A stretch of DNA of 64,000 nucleotides, from positions 16,882 to 80,881 of the forward strand of contig CALWID010000007.1 in NCBI GenBank assembly GCA_944380635.1. Reading direction: 5' to 3'. The notes under the pieces were generated by a model. It was not told the origin of the DNA, made no database searches, and saw nothing but the letters and a program-made list of their open reading frames with translations. Positions 1-8,503 of the stretch are shown here, piece by piece (positions within the stretch are counted from its first letter, which is position 1; every line of letters begins with the position of its first letter). This DNA is from an uncultured Eubacterium sp. (GTDB taxonomy: Bacteria > Bacillota > Clostridia > Oscillospirales > Acutalibacteraceae). The position numbers and the translations under genes were made by a program.

Positions 1-1325
1 GGCGCAGTCAATTCAAGGCTGAACGCACCGTTGTATGAACCACTTTCTCTGCTGACAGTAGGTGAAGGAGCAAGCGCGTCTTCAAACAGCGCTGAATAAT
101 TTAATATACCCGCACCGCACCACTCGACAGTTGATGTATTATTTACTATTGGAAAAGCTGCATCTTTGATTTTGGTTTCTACCTGAGTCGGTGTAAGGCT
201 GTCATCAAGCATAAGAACGGTTGCTGCCGCTGCTGCTACAAACGGCGAAGCAAAAGAAGTGCCGCTGTAACTGCTTGTATATCCTCCGCCCATAGTGTAT
301 GTAAAGATATTATCACCTGGAGCGGCAATGTCTATGACTGTGCCGAAATTGCTGTAAGAACTTCGGGCATTTGACGAATTGGAGGCGGCAACGGTAATCA
401 CATTGCTTATATTTGCAGGTGAATAATTGCCGGCGTCAGTTGAATCATTACCTGCTGAAACAACAACTGTAATGCCCTTTGCAACAAGACTTTGTATCAA
501 TTCGTTCTGCGTATCCAAAAACGGGTCTGCTTTGTTTATCTCACCGCCGAGGGATAAATTGATAACATCGGGAGCATCTTTTTCAGAAAGAATATGGTTT
601 ACAACGGCAATAATCTGAGTAGTAGAGCATTTTCCGTTAGAACCGAGTACTTTATACGGCTTGATCTTTACATTATCCGTTGTGTTTTGTGCGATAATGC
701 CGGCAACCATCGTGCCGTGCCCCTGATCGTCCATACTGCCGTTTGTCTGACCTGTTGAACTGAAATTCAAACCGGTTTCAACGATTCTGCCCGCAAGTTC
801 CGGGTGCGTGTGGTCAACACCCGTGTCCACAACACCGACAGTAATTTCGGAAAGCTCTTTGCCTGATTCTTTTATGGCATTTAAGGTTTCTTGTGATTCA
901 ATTCTGTCATTGCCCCAGCGTGTTGAGGTGGAAGAAGTGGAATTGACATCTTCACAAGACAGAATGCTGTCATACTGCGCGTTGTAACCGTCCGCGACAA
1001 GGCGTTCCTTTGCGGTGGCAGCGGCATCCTCGCTGTCATACTGCAAGACGGTATAGCCGAGGGCACAGATACTTTCTGCCGCTCCGTAATCATTTTTAAC
1101 TTTATCAGATGGTACTACGAGCCTGTCTTTGATAAATACCTGGGAGCTTTCGGCATCGTCAACATATTCCTCATCCGCATCATACTCACCGATAAGTTCA
1201 TTTACACAATCGGAAAAGTACCCGGTGCTGTTTTTATTTGTCTGTGCCGCGATTATACTTTGGCAGGGTGAAGTAACAGACATTAAAAGCATTATTGAAA
1301 TAAAAAGTGAAATGATTTTTTTCAT
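1..1325 (-). CDS. Secreted subtilisin-like serine protease (S8), 3' end beyond window
   Basis: The reading frame opens at an ATG at 1325, preceded by a GGGG ribosome site, and stays open to the window edge, giving 441 residues. It begins with a signal peptide (about residues 1-27), then a propeptide-like segment, then a complete S8 catalytic domain: Asp167 in GVVDTGVDHTHPE, His203 in GHGTMVAGI and Ser357 in YSGTSFASP. The Asp-His and His-Ser spacings (36 and 154) are those of subtilisins. The oxyanion Asn lies in VVVSAGND. The last visible residues (SPTVSRESGSYNGAFSLELT) resemble the start of a chitobiase-C/Fn3-like beta module, which is inference. Likely an exported or wall-associated protease; substrate unknown. 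Confidence 0.93.
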   Translation of the reverse strand, partial: MKKIISLFISIMLLMSVTSPCQSIIAAQTNKNSTGYFSDCVNELIGEYDADEEYVDDAESSQVFIKDRLVVPSDKVKNDYGAAESICALGYTVLQYDSEDAAATAKERLVADGYNAQYDSILSCEDVNSTSSTSTRWGNDRIESQETLNAIKESGKELSEITVGVVDTGVDHTHPELAGRIVETGLNFSSTGQTNGSMDDQGHGTMVAGIIAQNTTDNVKIKPYKVLGSNGKCSTTQIIAVVNHILSEKDAPDVINLSLGGEINKADPFLDTQNELIQSLVAKGITVVVSAGNDSTDAGNYSPANISNVITVAASNSSNARSSYSNFGTVIDIAAPGDNIFTYTMGGGYTSSYSGTSFASPFVAAAAATVLMLDDSLTPTQVETKIKDAAFPIVNNTSTVEWCGAGILNYSALFEDALAPSPTVSRESGSYNGAFSLELTA

Positions 1326-1382
1326 AATGATACCCCTTTCTTTTTTTTAATATAGAAAAATATTATAATTTTTGCAACAAAA

Positions 1383-1424
1383 ATGCCTAACTATCGAAAA
1401 ATATGCCCTAATTATCGAAAAAAA
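1383..1424. repeat. Two near-identical tandem copies of a ~20-bp AT-rich unit
   Basis: The unit atgcc(c)taaYtatcgaaaaa occurs at 1383-1401 and again at 1403-1424, in the gap upstream of the protease start and next to the terminator. It could be a pair of regulator sites or simple drift; nothing else supports a function. Confidence 0.45.
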
Positions 1425-1427
1425 TAA

Positions 1428-1455
1428 TGCCAACCCTTAAAATTAGGGGTTGACA
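1428..1455 (-). terminator. Rho-independent terminator after the pseudouridine synthase gene
   Basis: Arms 1428-1438 and 1444-1454 form a stem of about 11 bp (one G-U pair) with a 5-nt loop. On the minus strand it is followed by TTATTTTTTT. The opposite side is also T-rich, so it may work in both directions. Confidence 0.8.
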
Positions 1456-1481
1456 TTTGTTTTTTTATATTGAATAAAGTA

Positions 1482-2252
1482 TTATTTTTTTGAATTTGAC
1501 TGATAAGTCATACCGCAGGAGTGAAACAGTTTTTTTAATTGAGTTTCATTCAAATCACGGAATTCGCCGGTTTTAAGCATACCGAGTTTTACGCCCGCTA
1601 TTGCAATTCTTTTAAGGCGGATAACTTCAAGGCCGAAATGCTCGCACATTTTTCTTATTTCACGGTTTTTGCCCTCATGGATTTTAAATTCGAGTACAGT
1701 TCTGTCCTTTCCCTCAACAAGGGGAACAACTTCGCAGGGCGCGGTTTTGCCGGAATCAATCTCAACGCCCTCACGCAAACTTTGAAGCACATCATCGCTG
1801 ACTGAGGAACGGATAGTTACGCGATAAGTTTTTACAACATTATAAGACGGGTGCATAAGCGAATTTGCGAGAGCGCCGTCATTAGTTAAAAGCAGCAGGC
1901 CCTCTGAATCCCTATCCAGCCTGCCGACGGGATAAACGCGTTCTTTAACGCCGTTTAAAAGTTCCATAACGGTTTTTCTGCCGAATTCATCAGAAACCGT
2001 GGTAACGAATCCGCGCGGCTTATTGAGCATAATATAGCGCAGATTTTCCTGCCTGCCTATTTTTTTGCCGCGGACGGTTACTATATCTTTTTTTGGATTT
2101 ATTTTTGTACCGAGAGCAACGGGGTGGCCGTTAACCTTAACCTTGCCCTCTTCAATTAATTCTTCACATTTTCGTCTGGAGGCTACGCCGCACTCCGCCA
2201 TAAATTTTTGAAGTCTTACATCATTCTGATTCGGCATAATAATATTCCGCAT
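1482..2252 (-). CDS. rluB: RsuA/RluB-family pseudouridine synthase
   Basis: Predicted to convert a specific uridine in 23S (or 16S) rRNA to pseudouridine. It has an N-terminal S4 RNA-binding domain (about residues 11-60, RLQKFMAECGVASRRKCEE) followed by the RsuA-type catalytic domain with the Asp motif GRLDRDSEGLLLLTND. At 256 residues it is a normal length. The gene overlaps the end of dacF. Two starts are possible, ATG at 2252 (GAGG just upstream) or ATG at 2237, and the S4 domain is complete with either. It is the last gene of the operon and is followed by a terminator. RluB and RsuA cannot be separated with certainty from sequence alone. Confidence 0.88.
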   Translation of the reverse strand: MRNIIMPNQNDVRLQKFMAECGVASRRKCEELIEEGKVKVNGHPVALGTKINPKKDIVTVRGKKIGRQENLRYIMLNKPRGFVTTVSDEFGRKTVMELLNGVKERVYPVGRLDRDSEGLLLLTNDGALANSLMHPSYNVVKTYRVTIRSSVSDDVLQSLREGVEIDSGKTAPCEVVPLVEGKDRTVLEFKIHEGKNREIRKMCEHFGLEVIRLKRIAIAGVKLGMLKTGEFRDLNETQLKKLFHSCGMTYQSNSKK

Positions 2253-3279
2253 TATCCTCAGCCGTTATATAAACGGTTTGGATTTCCTTTTCTTTATATT
2301 TTACAACTGCTTTGCCTATTTTATCCCCCGCAGAAACCGGGCAGTAGACAAACGGAAAAGCATAGAGTTCAACGGTTACATAATCTTTATTAAGGACACT
2401 TACATCAGCAAAATACGAACATTCGATAACATCTTTTGTTCCGCCCACTGCGGGAACGCTTATGGAATCGGAAAAAGTTTGATTACTGTATTTTGCAAAA
2501 CATTCGTTATAAAGTTTTTTATGGTCATTCCAGTCATCGGGCGCGCCGAGAGTAACGCAAACAAGTGTATTTGAGTTTTTCCGCGCCGCGGAAACAAGAC
2601 ATCTGCCGGCTTTATCGGTATAACCGGTTTTACCGCCGATACAGCAGTCAAGTTCGCTCAAAAGGCGGTTATGATTATAAATTGCCAGACTTTCGCCGTT
2701 TATTTTTACATTGGCGGACGGCATTGCAAAAATACTTGCGAATGTTTCGTTTTTAAGCGCATATGCCGTTAAAATTGCCATATCCCTGGCAGTGGAATGG
2801 TTATCGCCCTCATCAAGCCCGGACGGAGTAACAAACAGCGAATCGTTCATACCGAGCTGCGCCGCTTTTTTATTCATTAAGCCCGCAAATTCGTTAAGGC
2901 TGCCTGCAAGGTATACAGCCGCGGCGTTTGCCGCGTCATTGCCGGACGGCAGCAGCATACCTACAACAAGGTCATAAAGAGTTATTTTATCATTCTCCCG
3001 AAGACCGAGCAGAGAGCCGTGGGTATTAACCATATCCCAGGTTACATTTACCGTTTCATTCAGTTTGCCGCTTTCGCAGGCGATAAGAGAGGTCAAAATT
3101 TTAGTAGTTGACGCCACCGAGCGCTTTTCATCTGCGTTTTTCTGATAAACGACCTCAAATGTATCCGCGTCCAAAACTATTGCGCTTGCGGCGGAAATAT
3201 CCGCGGCGGACGCATTGGAACACGGAAAAGACAAAACGGCGAACAAAAGCGCCAAAAACAACGAAATTTTCCGCAACAA
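2221..3279 (-). CDS. dacF: D-alanyl-D-alanine carboxypeptidase (S11, DacF-like)
   Basis: Penicillin-binding carboxypeptidase that removes the terminal D-Ala from peptidoglycan stem peptides. There is a signal peptide (residues 1-25, ending SNASA), and the three penicillin-binding motifs are in order: S57-T-T-K60, S112-G-N and K217-T-G. The C-terminal part fits the PBP5_C-like beta domain. The start codon is TTG at 3279; no in-frame ATG is available and an AGGTGA ribosome site precedes it. That ribosome site lies in the 3' arm of a perfect hairpin (3284-3312). The neighbouring spore gene ytfJ and the Clostridia-type gene order favour a DacF-like role in sporulation, which is inference. Confidence 0.92.
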   Translation of the reverse strand: MLRKISLFLALLFAVLSFPCSNASAADISAASAIVLDADTFEVVYQKNADEKRSVASTTKILTSLIACESGKLNETVNVTWDMVNTHGSLLGLRENDKITLYDLVVGMLLPSGNDAANAAAVYLAGSLNEFAGLMNKKAAQLGMNDSLFVTPSGLDEGDNHSTARDMAILTAYALKNETFASIFAMPSANVKINGESLAIYNHNRLLSELDCCIGGKTGYTDKAGRCLVSAARKNSNTLVCVTLGAPDDWNDHKKLYNECFAKYSNQTFSDSISVPAVGGTKDVIECSYFADVSVLNKDYVTVELYAFPFVYCPVSAGDKIGKAVVKYKEKEIQTVYITAEDNAEYYYAESE

Positions 3280-3283
3280 AATT

Positions 3284-3312
3284 AATCACCTGCTAATTAT
3301 ATGCAGGTGATT
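3284..3312 (-). promoter_or_regulatory. Hairpin that includes the dacF ribosome-binding site
   Basis: Perfect 10-bp inverted repeat (arms 3284-3293 and 3303-3312, AATCACCTGC/GCAGGTGATT, 9-nt loop) between ytfJ and dacF. In the minus-strand RNA the second arm carries AGGTGA, the apparent ribosome site for the TTG start of dacF. The stem could limit dacF translation, or act as a weak terminator since only AATTTTG follows. Confidence 0.6.
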
Positions 3313-3324
3313 AGAATTATATAT

Positions 3325-3729
3325 TTATTTTTCTGAATCGGTATTTTCTGTTTCTGTTTTATCAGAATCCTTAGCCTTAAGAAGTTGGGAAATCTGGTCA
3401 ACAAGTTCCGGAATCATAGCGATAGCACGGTCTGCAGATGAAGTATAATTATTAATCTGCATCATTCTGACCTTTTCGCCCTGAATAACGATGAACGCAA
3501 CGGGAGAAATGGTGATACCGCCGCCGCCACCGCCGCCGAAGAGTTCGTTATTCTGCTTAGACGGAAGATCCGTGCCGCCGCTTGTAAAGCCATAGGACAC
3601 TTTTGAAACAGGGATAAGAGTAGTATCGCCTGTTTTAATGGGCTCGCCGATAATGGTTGAAACATCAACCATTTCGCGCATTTTTTCAAGTGTGTTTTCC
3701 ATAATTTTGTTTACGGGTGTTTCTTTCAT
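3325..3729 (-). CDS. ytfJ: Sporulation protein YtfJ/GerW family
   Basis: The 134-residue protein matches the GerW/YtfJ spore protein family: a short amphipathic N-terminus containing IMENTLEKMREMVDVSTIIG, the conserved GEPI...GDTTLIPVSKVSYGF core, a glycine run (seven Gly) and ISPVAFIVI. In Bacillus the family member is needed for normal spore germination. A good ribosome site (AAGGAG) precedes the ATG at 3729. It sits between the DUF2953 gene and dacF, the usual arrangement in Clostridia. Confidence 0.9.
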   Translation of the reverse strand: MKETPVNKIMENTLEKMREMVDVSTIIGEPIKTGDTTLIPVSKVSYGFTSGGTDLPSKQNNELFGGGGGGGITISPVAFIVIQGEKVRMMQINNYTSSADRAIAMIPELVDQISQLLKAKDSDKTETENTDSEK

Positions 3730-3752
3730 AGTAATTTTCTCCTTAAAAGAAA

Positions 3753-4520
3753 TTATTTATTATTTTTATTATTTTTGATAATATTGATTAAAAAAGTTTT
3801 TACGGCAGCCAGCGCGACTTTGAGCAAAAGGCCAACGCTGATTGAGCCGATAAACTGAAAGCCGTATTCGTTGCGCGGGGCAATGAAATCGGGAGCAATA
3901 AGGTCGTCATAATTATCTACCCGCATACCGCCGAGCACTGCGCCCTTAAACGGATAATAAAAGCGGCAAACTCTGCCGTAAGCGCGGGCAATTTCATCCG
4001 CATTGCCGCCCCCAACGATTATTTTAACATAAAACGAATAAATATGAAAGCCTTTAATTAAAACGGAAACGGCGCTTGAGGCAGTTTCAAGCATATTTGA
4101 AACAAATTCCATTATGCCGACAATGCCGTCTTTATCCCACATATTTTTGAAATAATTAGGCTTTTTCTCATTTTGCGGTGCCGGTTTATTTTCCGCAGAC
4201 TCGGTTTTATTTTCATCCGCAGCAGCGGCGCTCTCGCTTTTTTGCGGAGCCGGCTTAATCTCTTCATTATTTTGGTTATTCTTTTTATCTTTTTTATTTT
4301 TATTATCTTTTTTGTTCTTCCCTGTTTGCACCTTATTTGCCGCGTTTTGCGGAAACAGAATAAAATTCAGAATTTTGGTTAATTCAATATCTTTTTCTAT
4401 CCACAAAATGCTGATAGTTGTTTTCCATTTATCTGTATAAGTAACCGTAAAAGTGGCTGAAACGGAAAGTATTGCGGCGATAATGATTACTATAACCGCT
4501 ATAACTATAAGTGCTGTCAT
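3753..4520 (-). CDS. DUF2953 domain membrane protein
   Basis: 255 residues with an N-terminal transmembrane helix (about 3-22), a long Lys/Asn/Glu/Ala-rich low-complexity segment (about 68-123), then the DUF2953 region containing GGGNADEIARAYGR and RVDNYDDLIAPDF. Function unknown; the family is regularly found beside ytfJ in spore formers, so a sporulation or envelope role is inferred. The ATG shares its A with the scpB stop codon (TAATG), so translation is probably coupled. Confidence 0.8.
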   Translation of the reverse strand: MTALIVIAVIVIIIAAILSVSATFTVTYTDKWKTTISILWIEKDIELTKILNFILFPQNAANKVQTGKNKKDNKNKKDKKNNQNNEEIKPAPQKSESAAAADENKTESAENKPAPQNEKKPNYFKNMWDKDGIVGIMEFVSNMLETASSAVSVLIKGFHIYSFYVKIIVGGGNADEIARAYGRVCRFYYPFKGAVLGGMRVDNYDDLIAPDFIAPRNEYGFQFIGSISVGLLLKVALAAVKTFLINIIKNNKNNK

Positions 4521-5134
4521 TATTCGCCCTCTTCCCCGTCTTGGTCTGTTTCTTTTAACATTGTATCATTTTTATCCTCATCAAACAAGGTGGTTTGACC
4601 ATTTTCTTTATTTTCTTCTTCATGTTTGGGAAGGTCCGGCAGGTCATCAAGGCTTGAAAGCGAAAAACAGCGCAAAAATCTGTCCGTAGTGCCGTAAACA
4701 AGCGGTCTGCCGGGAAGGTCAAGCCTGCCTTTTTCTTCTATAAGCCCTTTCTGAACAAGATTTGAGATAGAGCCTGAGCAGTCCACGCCCCTTATCTGCT
4801 CTATAAAACTTTTTGTAACGGTTTTATTATAAGCAATGATTGCGAGAACCTCAAACGCGGCCTGAGAAAGCGGCGTATTTTTTTTGATTTCAAGCAGTTT
4901 GCGCACATCATCCGCGTACTCCTCACGGGTGCAAATCTGATATTTACCGTCTATCCTGATAAGGCGCAGACCGCTTTGGCGCTCCTCATATGTATCCGCA
5001 AGGCAGGAAAGCATTTTAGTAACGCTTTCAACATCAAGTTCCAGCACATCGGCAAGGCGCGACGCCTCTACAGGGTCTCCGCAGGCAAAAAGCATAGCCT
5101 CAAGGCGGGCAAGAACATTATTTTTATTCTCCAT
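4520..5134 (-). CDS. scpB: Segregation and condensation protein B
   Basis: ScpB kleisin-associated (kite) subunit of the SMC-ScpA-ScpB condensin. The 204 residues contain two winged-helix domains, with recognisable ARLEAMLFACGDPVEASRLA at the start and AFEVLAIIAYNKTVTKSFIEQIRG and the family-typical YGTTDRFL towards the end. The C-terminal tail is acidic and poorly conserved. The gene overlaps scpA by 11 bases, as expected for coupled subunits of one complex. Confidence 0.95.
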   Translation of the reverse strand: MENKNNVLARLEAMLFACGDPVEASRLADVLELDVESVTKMLSCLADTYEERQSGLRLIRIDGKYQICTREEYADDVRKLLEIKKNTPLSQAAFEVLAIIAYNKTVTKSFIEQIRGVDCSGSISNLVQKGLIEEKGRLDLPGRPLVYGTTDRFLRCFSLSSLDDLPDLPKHEEENKENGQTTLFDEDKNDTMLKETDQDGEEGE

Positions 5135-5846
5135 TTGTCTGCACCTCGCTTACCATTTTTACTTCAGGGTCATCAATTGAGCCTTCAAGAGTTATCTGCT
5201 TTGTTTTGGCAAGTTCAAGCACCGCAAGAAAAGTTGCTACTATATCGCTTTTTGATTTAGCGTCGCTGAAAAGTTTTAAAAATCTTACTTTGCCGCGTTT
5301 TTTGAGTTTACCCATAACAGAGCCTATTTTAGTGGCAACATTAACGAATTTGCGGGCAACTATCTGCCTGAATGAATCAATCGGCGGGGGCAGTTTTCGC
5401 TGCGCTCTGCCGGCGGCGGATATATAAGCGTTCAGCAACTCCTCGCCCTCATGGAAGCGCTCGTAATTATAATTTACATAGCCCTCCTGCGGCGCGCGCA
5501 CAAAACGATTAAAGCCATCCGTTCTTTCACTCAGTTTTTTTGCCATCAATTTACAATCCCGATACTCTATAAGTTCGCCGGTAAGTTCTTTTTTTAACTG
5601 CTCCGCCTCTTCGTGGCGCGGCAAAAGAGATACCGTTTTTATATAGATAAGGCGCGCCGCCATTTCAAGGAAATCGCCCGCTATTTCAAAATCCGCGTTT
5701 TCCATTTGGCGCACATAATCAAGATACTGATTAACAAGTTCAACTATCGGAATGTCGTTTATATTAAGTTTATGCTTTGCGATCAGGTGCAAAAGAAGGT
5801 CCATAGGGCCTTCAAAAACCTCTAATTTATAATTTATCTGCTGCAT
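5124..5846 (-). CDS. scpA: Segregation and condensation protein A
   Basis: Kleisin subunit of the SMC condensin complex. The N-terminus (YKLEVFEGPMDLLLHLIAK) is diagnostic of ScpA, the middle contains FLEMAARLIYIKTVSLLP, and the C-terminal winged helix contains IVATFLAVLELAKTKQI. 240 residues is a normal length. A GAGG ribosome site lies 4 nt before the ATG. Co-transcribed with the site-2 protease upstream and scpB downstream. Confidence 0.95.
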   Translation of the reverse strand: MQQINYKLEVFEGPMDLLLHLIAKHKLNINDIPIVELVNQYLDYVRQMENADFEIAGDFLEMAARLIYIKTVSLLPRHEEAEQLKKELTGELIEYRDCKLMAKKLSERTDGFNRFVRAPQEGYVNYNYERFHEGEELLNAYISAAGRAQRKLPPPIDSFRQIVARKFVNVATKIGSVMGKLKKRGKVRFLKLFSDAKSKSDIVATFLAVLELAKTKQITLEGSIDDPEVKMVSEVQTNGE

Positions 5847-5859
5847 AAATCCTCTTTTT

Positions 5860-6531
5860 CTAATTACCGAATATAAGATTTGGAATAAAAAATATAAATG
5901 TGCTGAAAATATTATTTAAAAATGTGAGCAACGGATTGAGCACGCCTGTAAACAGGAGCACCATAAGAATTATCATTATAACACGCTCATAGCGAAAATA
6001 TTTTTCATATAATCTGTCCGGCAGAATCATAGCAAAAATCCGAGAGCCGTCCAGCGGCGGAATTGGCAAAAGATTGAACACCGCAAGCGAAATATTAATA
6101 ACCGCCGTAAGCGAAAATAGCAAAACAATTATCTGCGCCGCGACAGAATTTTTAAAGAAATAGTCTATTGCCGAGGAAATAAACGCCGCAACAAACGCCA
6201 TTGCAAGATTTGAAAGCGGGCCCGCAAGAGCGGTGAGCGCAACGCCTTTTCTGTAATCTTTAAACTTAAGTGGATTTATCGGCACAGGTTTTGCATAGCC
6301 GATTCCGAAAAGGAAAATCATTATAGTTCCAATCGGGTCAAGATGGGCAAACGGATTTAGAGTAAGCCTGCCCGATTTTTTTGCGGTATCATCGCCGAGT
6401 TTATACGCCGCAAGACCGTGGCAAAGTTCATGTATAGGCGAACAGAGAAACACAACTATGGCTCGGGAAATCACGAGCATTATTACAATGGTAATATCTC
6501 CTGAGCGAATTGCGGTAAATAATGAATCCAT
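5860..6531 (-). CDS. Site-2 protease family (M50) membrane metallopeptidase
   Basis: Polytopic membrane protein of 223 residues with the zinc motif HELCH (in SPIHELCHGLAAYKLGD) in an early helix and the second M50 motif NLLPIPPLDGSRI later in the chain. These are the hallmarks of the YwhC-like/rhomboid-sized S2P subgroup often found directly before scpA in Clostridia. It is too short and lacks the sequence features to be called SpoIVFB with confidence. Substrate unknown. Thirteen bases separate it from scpA. Confidence 0.87.
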   Translation of the reverse strand: MDSLFTAIRSGDITIVIMLVISRAIVVFLCSPIHELCHGLAAYKLGDDTAKKSGRLTLNPFAHLDPIGTIMIFLFGIGYAKPVPINPLKFKDYRKGVALTALAGPLSNLAMAFVAAFISSAIDYFFKNSVAAQIIVLLFSLTAVINISLAVFNLLPIPPLDGSRIFAMILPDRLYEKYFRYERVIMIILMVLLFTGVLNPLLTFLNNIFSTFIFFIPNLIFGN

Positions 6532-6695
6532 AATCGCTATAACCTTTCTGAAATAGTTAAATTAAAAAATTAATGCCTTAAGCAGCCTGACAGGGCGTTA
6601 ACGATGATTAATGATTAAAGCCTTTTCAAAATTATGCCGCAGGCAAATTTGGTGCGTGTAATTAGGATAGAATTATTTTCAGCGCCGTTCCTGTA

Positions 6696-7532
6696 TTATT
6701 TTTGGGAAACGGCAATTCTTGCATTACCGTACATATCGTTTTTAACGCTTATATTTTTATAATTGTTTTCTTTTAAAAGAGAAGTGATTTCCCACCCCTG
6801 CTCTTCGCCTATCTCAAACAAAAGCAATCCGCCGGGTTTCAGAAATCTTTTCCACTCTTTAATTATGTATTTATAAAAATCAAAGCCGTTTTCTCCGCCG
6901 TCCAAAGCCTCTTTTGGCTCAAAAAGCACTTCACGCTGAAGGTTTGGTATTTCCGCCGTTTTGATATAGGGCGGATTTGAAACTATTATATCAATACTGT
7001 TTTGTGCTATATCATTAAACGAATCAGCCTTAAGAACATCTCCCGAAACGGCATGGGCATTTGAAACGCCCTTTGCGTTTTTAAGAAGATAAGTCATAGC
7101 GTCGGCGCTTTTTTCAACGCAGTACACGCTTGACTGCGGCACGGCTTTCGCAATGCTGATACCTATGCAGCCGCTGCCCGAGCAGAGGTCATAAACAAGA
7201 GGCGAATTCATATTTTTTGCGCTTTTAACGGCTAAATCTGTAAGTTCTTCCGTTTCCGGCCTTGGAATAAGAACGCCTCTGCCAACATAAAACTCTGATT
7301 CATAAAAATCCCATTTTCCGAGCACATACTGGAGCGGTTCACCGTTTTTGAGTTTCCAAAGCGCATTTGCAACCGGCTTAAGCATAACGGTATCTTCCTT
7401 ATGAGTTTCGTACTCGCTGTTTTTAATACCGGCAACGGAGCACACAATGCAGAGCGCCTTAAACTCAGCCTCGTCAACTCCGTTTGCGCTTAAGAAATAA
7501 ACGCAGTAATTATACGCGTCTTTAAGGGTCAT
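6696..7532 (-). CDS. prmC: Peptide chain release factor N5-glutamine methyltransferase
   Basis: Methylates the Gln of the GGQ motif in release factors RF1 and RF2. The 278 residues have the PrmC N-terminal helical domain, then a class I SAM-methyltransferase fold with VYDLCSGSGCIGISIAK (SAM site) and the substrate-binding NPPY motif in IIVSNPPYIKTAE. The ATG at 7532 overlaps the stop of the DUF1385 gene (ATGA), so the two are coupled. No prfA is next to it in this window. Confidence 0.93.
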   Translation of the reverse strand: MTLKDAYNYCVYFLSANGVDEAEFKALCIVCSVAGIKNSEYETHKEDTVMLKPVANALWKLKNGEPLQYVLGKWDFYESEFYVGRGVLIPRPETEELTDLAVKSAKNMNSPLVYDLCSGSGCIGISIAKAVPQSSVYCVEKSADAMTYLLKNAKGVSNAHAVSGDVLKADSFNDIAQNSIDIIVSNPPYIKTAEIPNLQREVLFEPKEALDGGENGFDFYKYIIKEWKRFLKPGGLLLFEIGEEQGWEITSLLKENNYKNISVKNDMYGNARIAVSQK

Positions 7533-8497
7533 TTTATTTCATCATCCTCAGGGTTATCGGTTATTACTGCTTTTATTGCGGCAATGCCCACTTCAAGAAT
7601 ATCATCAGTAGGCTCTTTTGTAGTAAGCCTTTGCATCCAAAGACCGGGGGCGGAAACAATTTTAACAAAAAGATTATCGTGCCTGCCGGCATACCTGATA
7701 AACTCATAACAAATACCCATTATAATGGGCAAAAACAGCAGTTTTAAAAGGAGCCACAAAATTCTTACAGCCGCGATAGCGGGAAAGATTTTTGCTATTA
7801 TTGAATAAAAAATTATGCTGAAAATAAGCACAACAAAAATAAAAGATGTGCCGCATCTGGGGTGAAAGCGGGTGCAGTTTCTTGCGTTTTCAACGGTTAA
7901 ATCCAGCCCCGCCTCATAACAGGCAATCGACTTGTGCTCTGCCCCGTGATACATAAAAAGTCTTTTTATATCTTTCATACTGCTGACAGCGGCAATATAA
8001 ACTACAAAAATGATAATTTTCATTCCGCCCTCAATAAGGCCCTGAAAATTTGTAATAGCCCCGCCTGACCATTCATTTGCCTTGTTGAAAACAAGCACCG
8101 GCAGATAAAAGAAAAGCAAAAAGGCAAGCACTACGCCGAGAACAGAGCCTATGCCGGCAATGACGCTTACAAGTTTTTCACCGAATTTATCGTTGAGCCA
8201 GCGTTCAAACTTGCTCATATCTTCTTCCTCAAAATCTTCCATGCCCGATACTTCGGCGGAATACATAAGAGTTTTATAACCCATTATCATTGATTCAACA
8301 AAACCTACTATACCGCGGATTATGGGAATGTTAAAAAATTTATTCTTATTGCGAAGAAGTTTAATACTGTGATATTCGGTAAGTATTTCGCCGTCCGGCT
8401 TTCTGACGGCGGTTGCCATTCCGCGCGGGCCCTGCATCATAACGCCCTCAATAAGCGCCTGCCCGCCGACGGAAGTTTTGTGAGTTTTTCTACTCAT
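7529..8497 (-). CDS. DUF1385 (YqhQ-like) membrane protein
   Basis: The 322-residue protein opens with the family signature SVGGQALIEGVMMQGP and has several transmembrane segments (about residues 110-135, 150-175, 215-240, 245-270). The soluble motif FMYHGAEHKSIACYE is also conserved in the family. Function is not established. It is commonly found upstream of prmC/prfA in Firmicutes, as here, and overlaps prmC by 4 bases. Confidence 0.9.
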   Translation of the reverse strand: MSRKTHKTSVGGQALIEGVMMQGPRGMATAVRKPDGEILTEYHSIKLLRNKNKFFNIPIIRGIVGFVESMIMGYKTLMYSAEVSGMEDFEEEDMSKFERWLNDKFGEKLVSVIAGIGSVLGVVLAFLLFFYLPVLVFNKANEWSGGAITNFQGLIEGGMKIIIFVVYIAAVSSMKDIKRLFMYHGAEHKSIACYEAGLDLTVENARNCTRFHPRCGTSFIFVVLIFSIIFYSIIAKIFPAIAAVRILWLLLKLLFLPIIMGICYEFIRYAGRHDNLFVKIVSAPGLWMQRLTTKEPTDDILEVGIAAIKAVITDNPEDDEIK

Positions 8498-8503
8498 AAT
8501 ACA

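Noticed and set aside
5860-6531. SpoIVFB (pro-sigma-K protease) identity for the M50 protein
   Set aside because: The HELCH and PLDG motifs are shared by all small S2P proteins, there is no SpoIVFA neighbour, and the gene sits with scpA as the generic family does.
6532-6695. Promoter or terminator in the 164-bp gap between prmC and the M50 gene
   Set aside because: Candidate hexamers and short inverted repeats there are weak and not clearly positioned; nothing could be supported.
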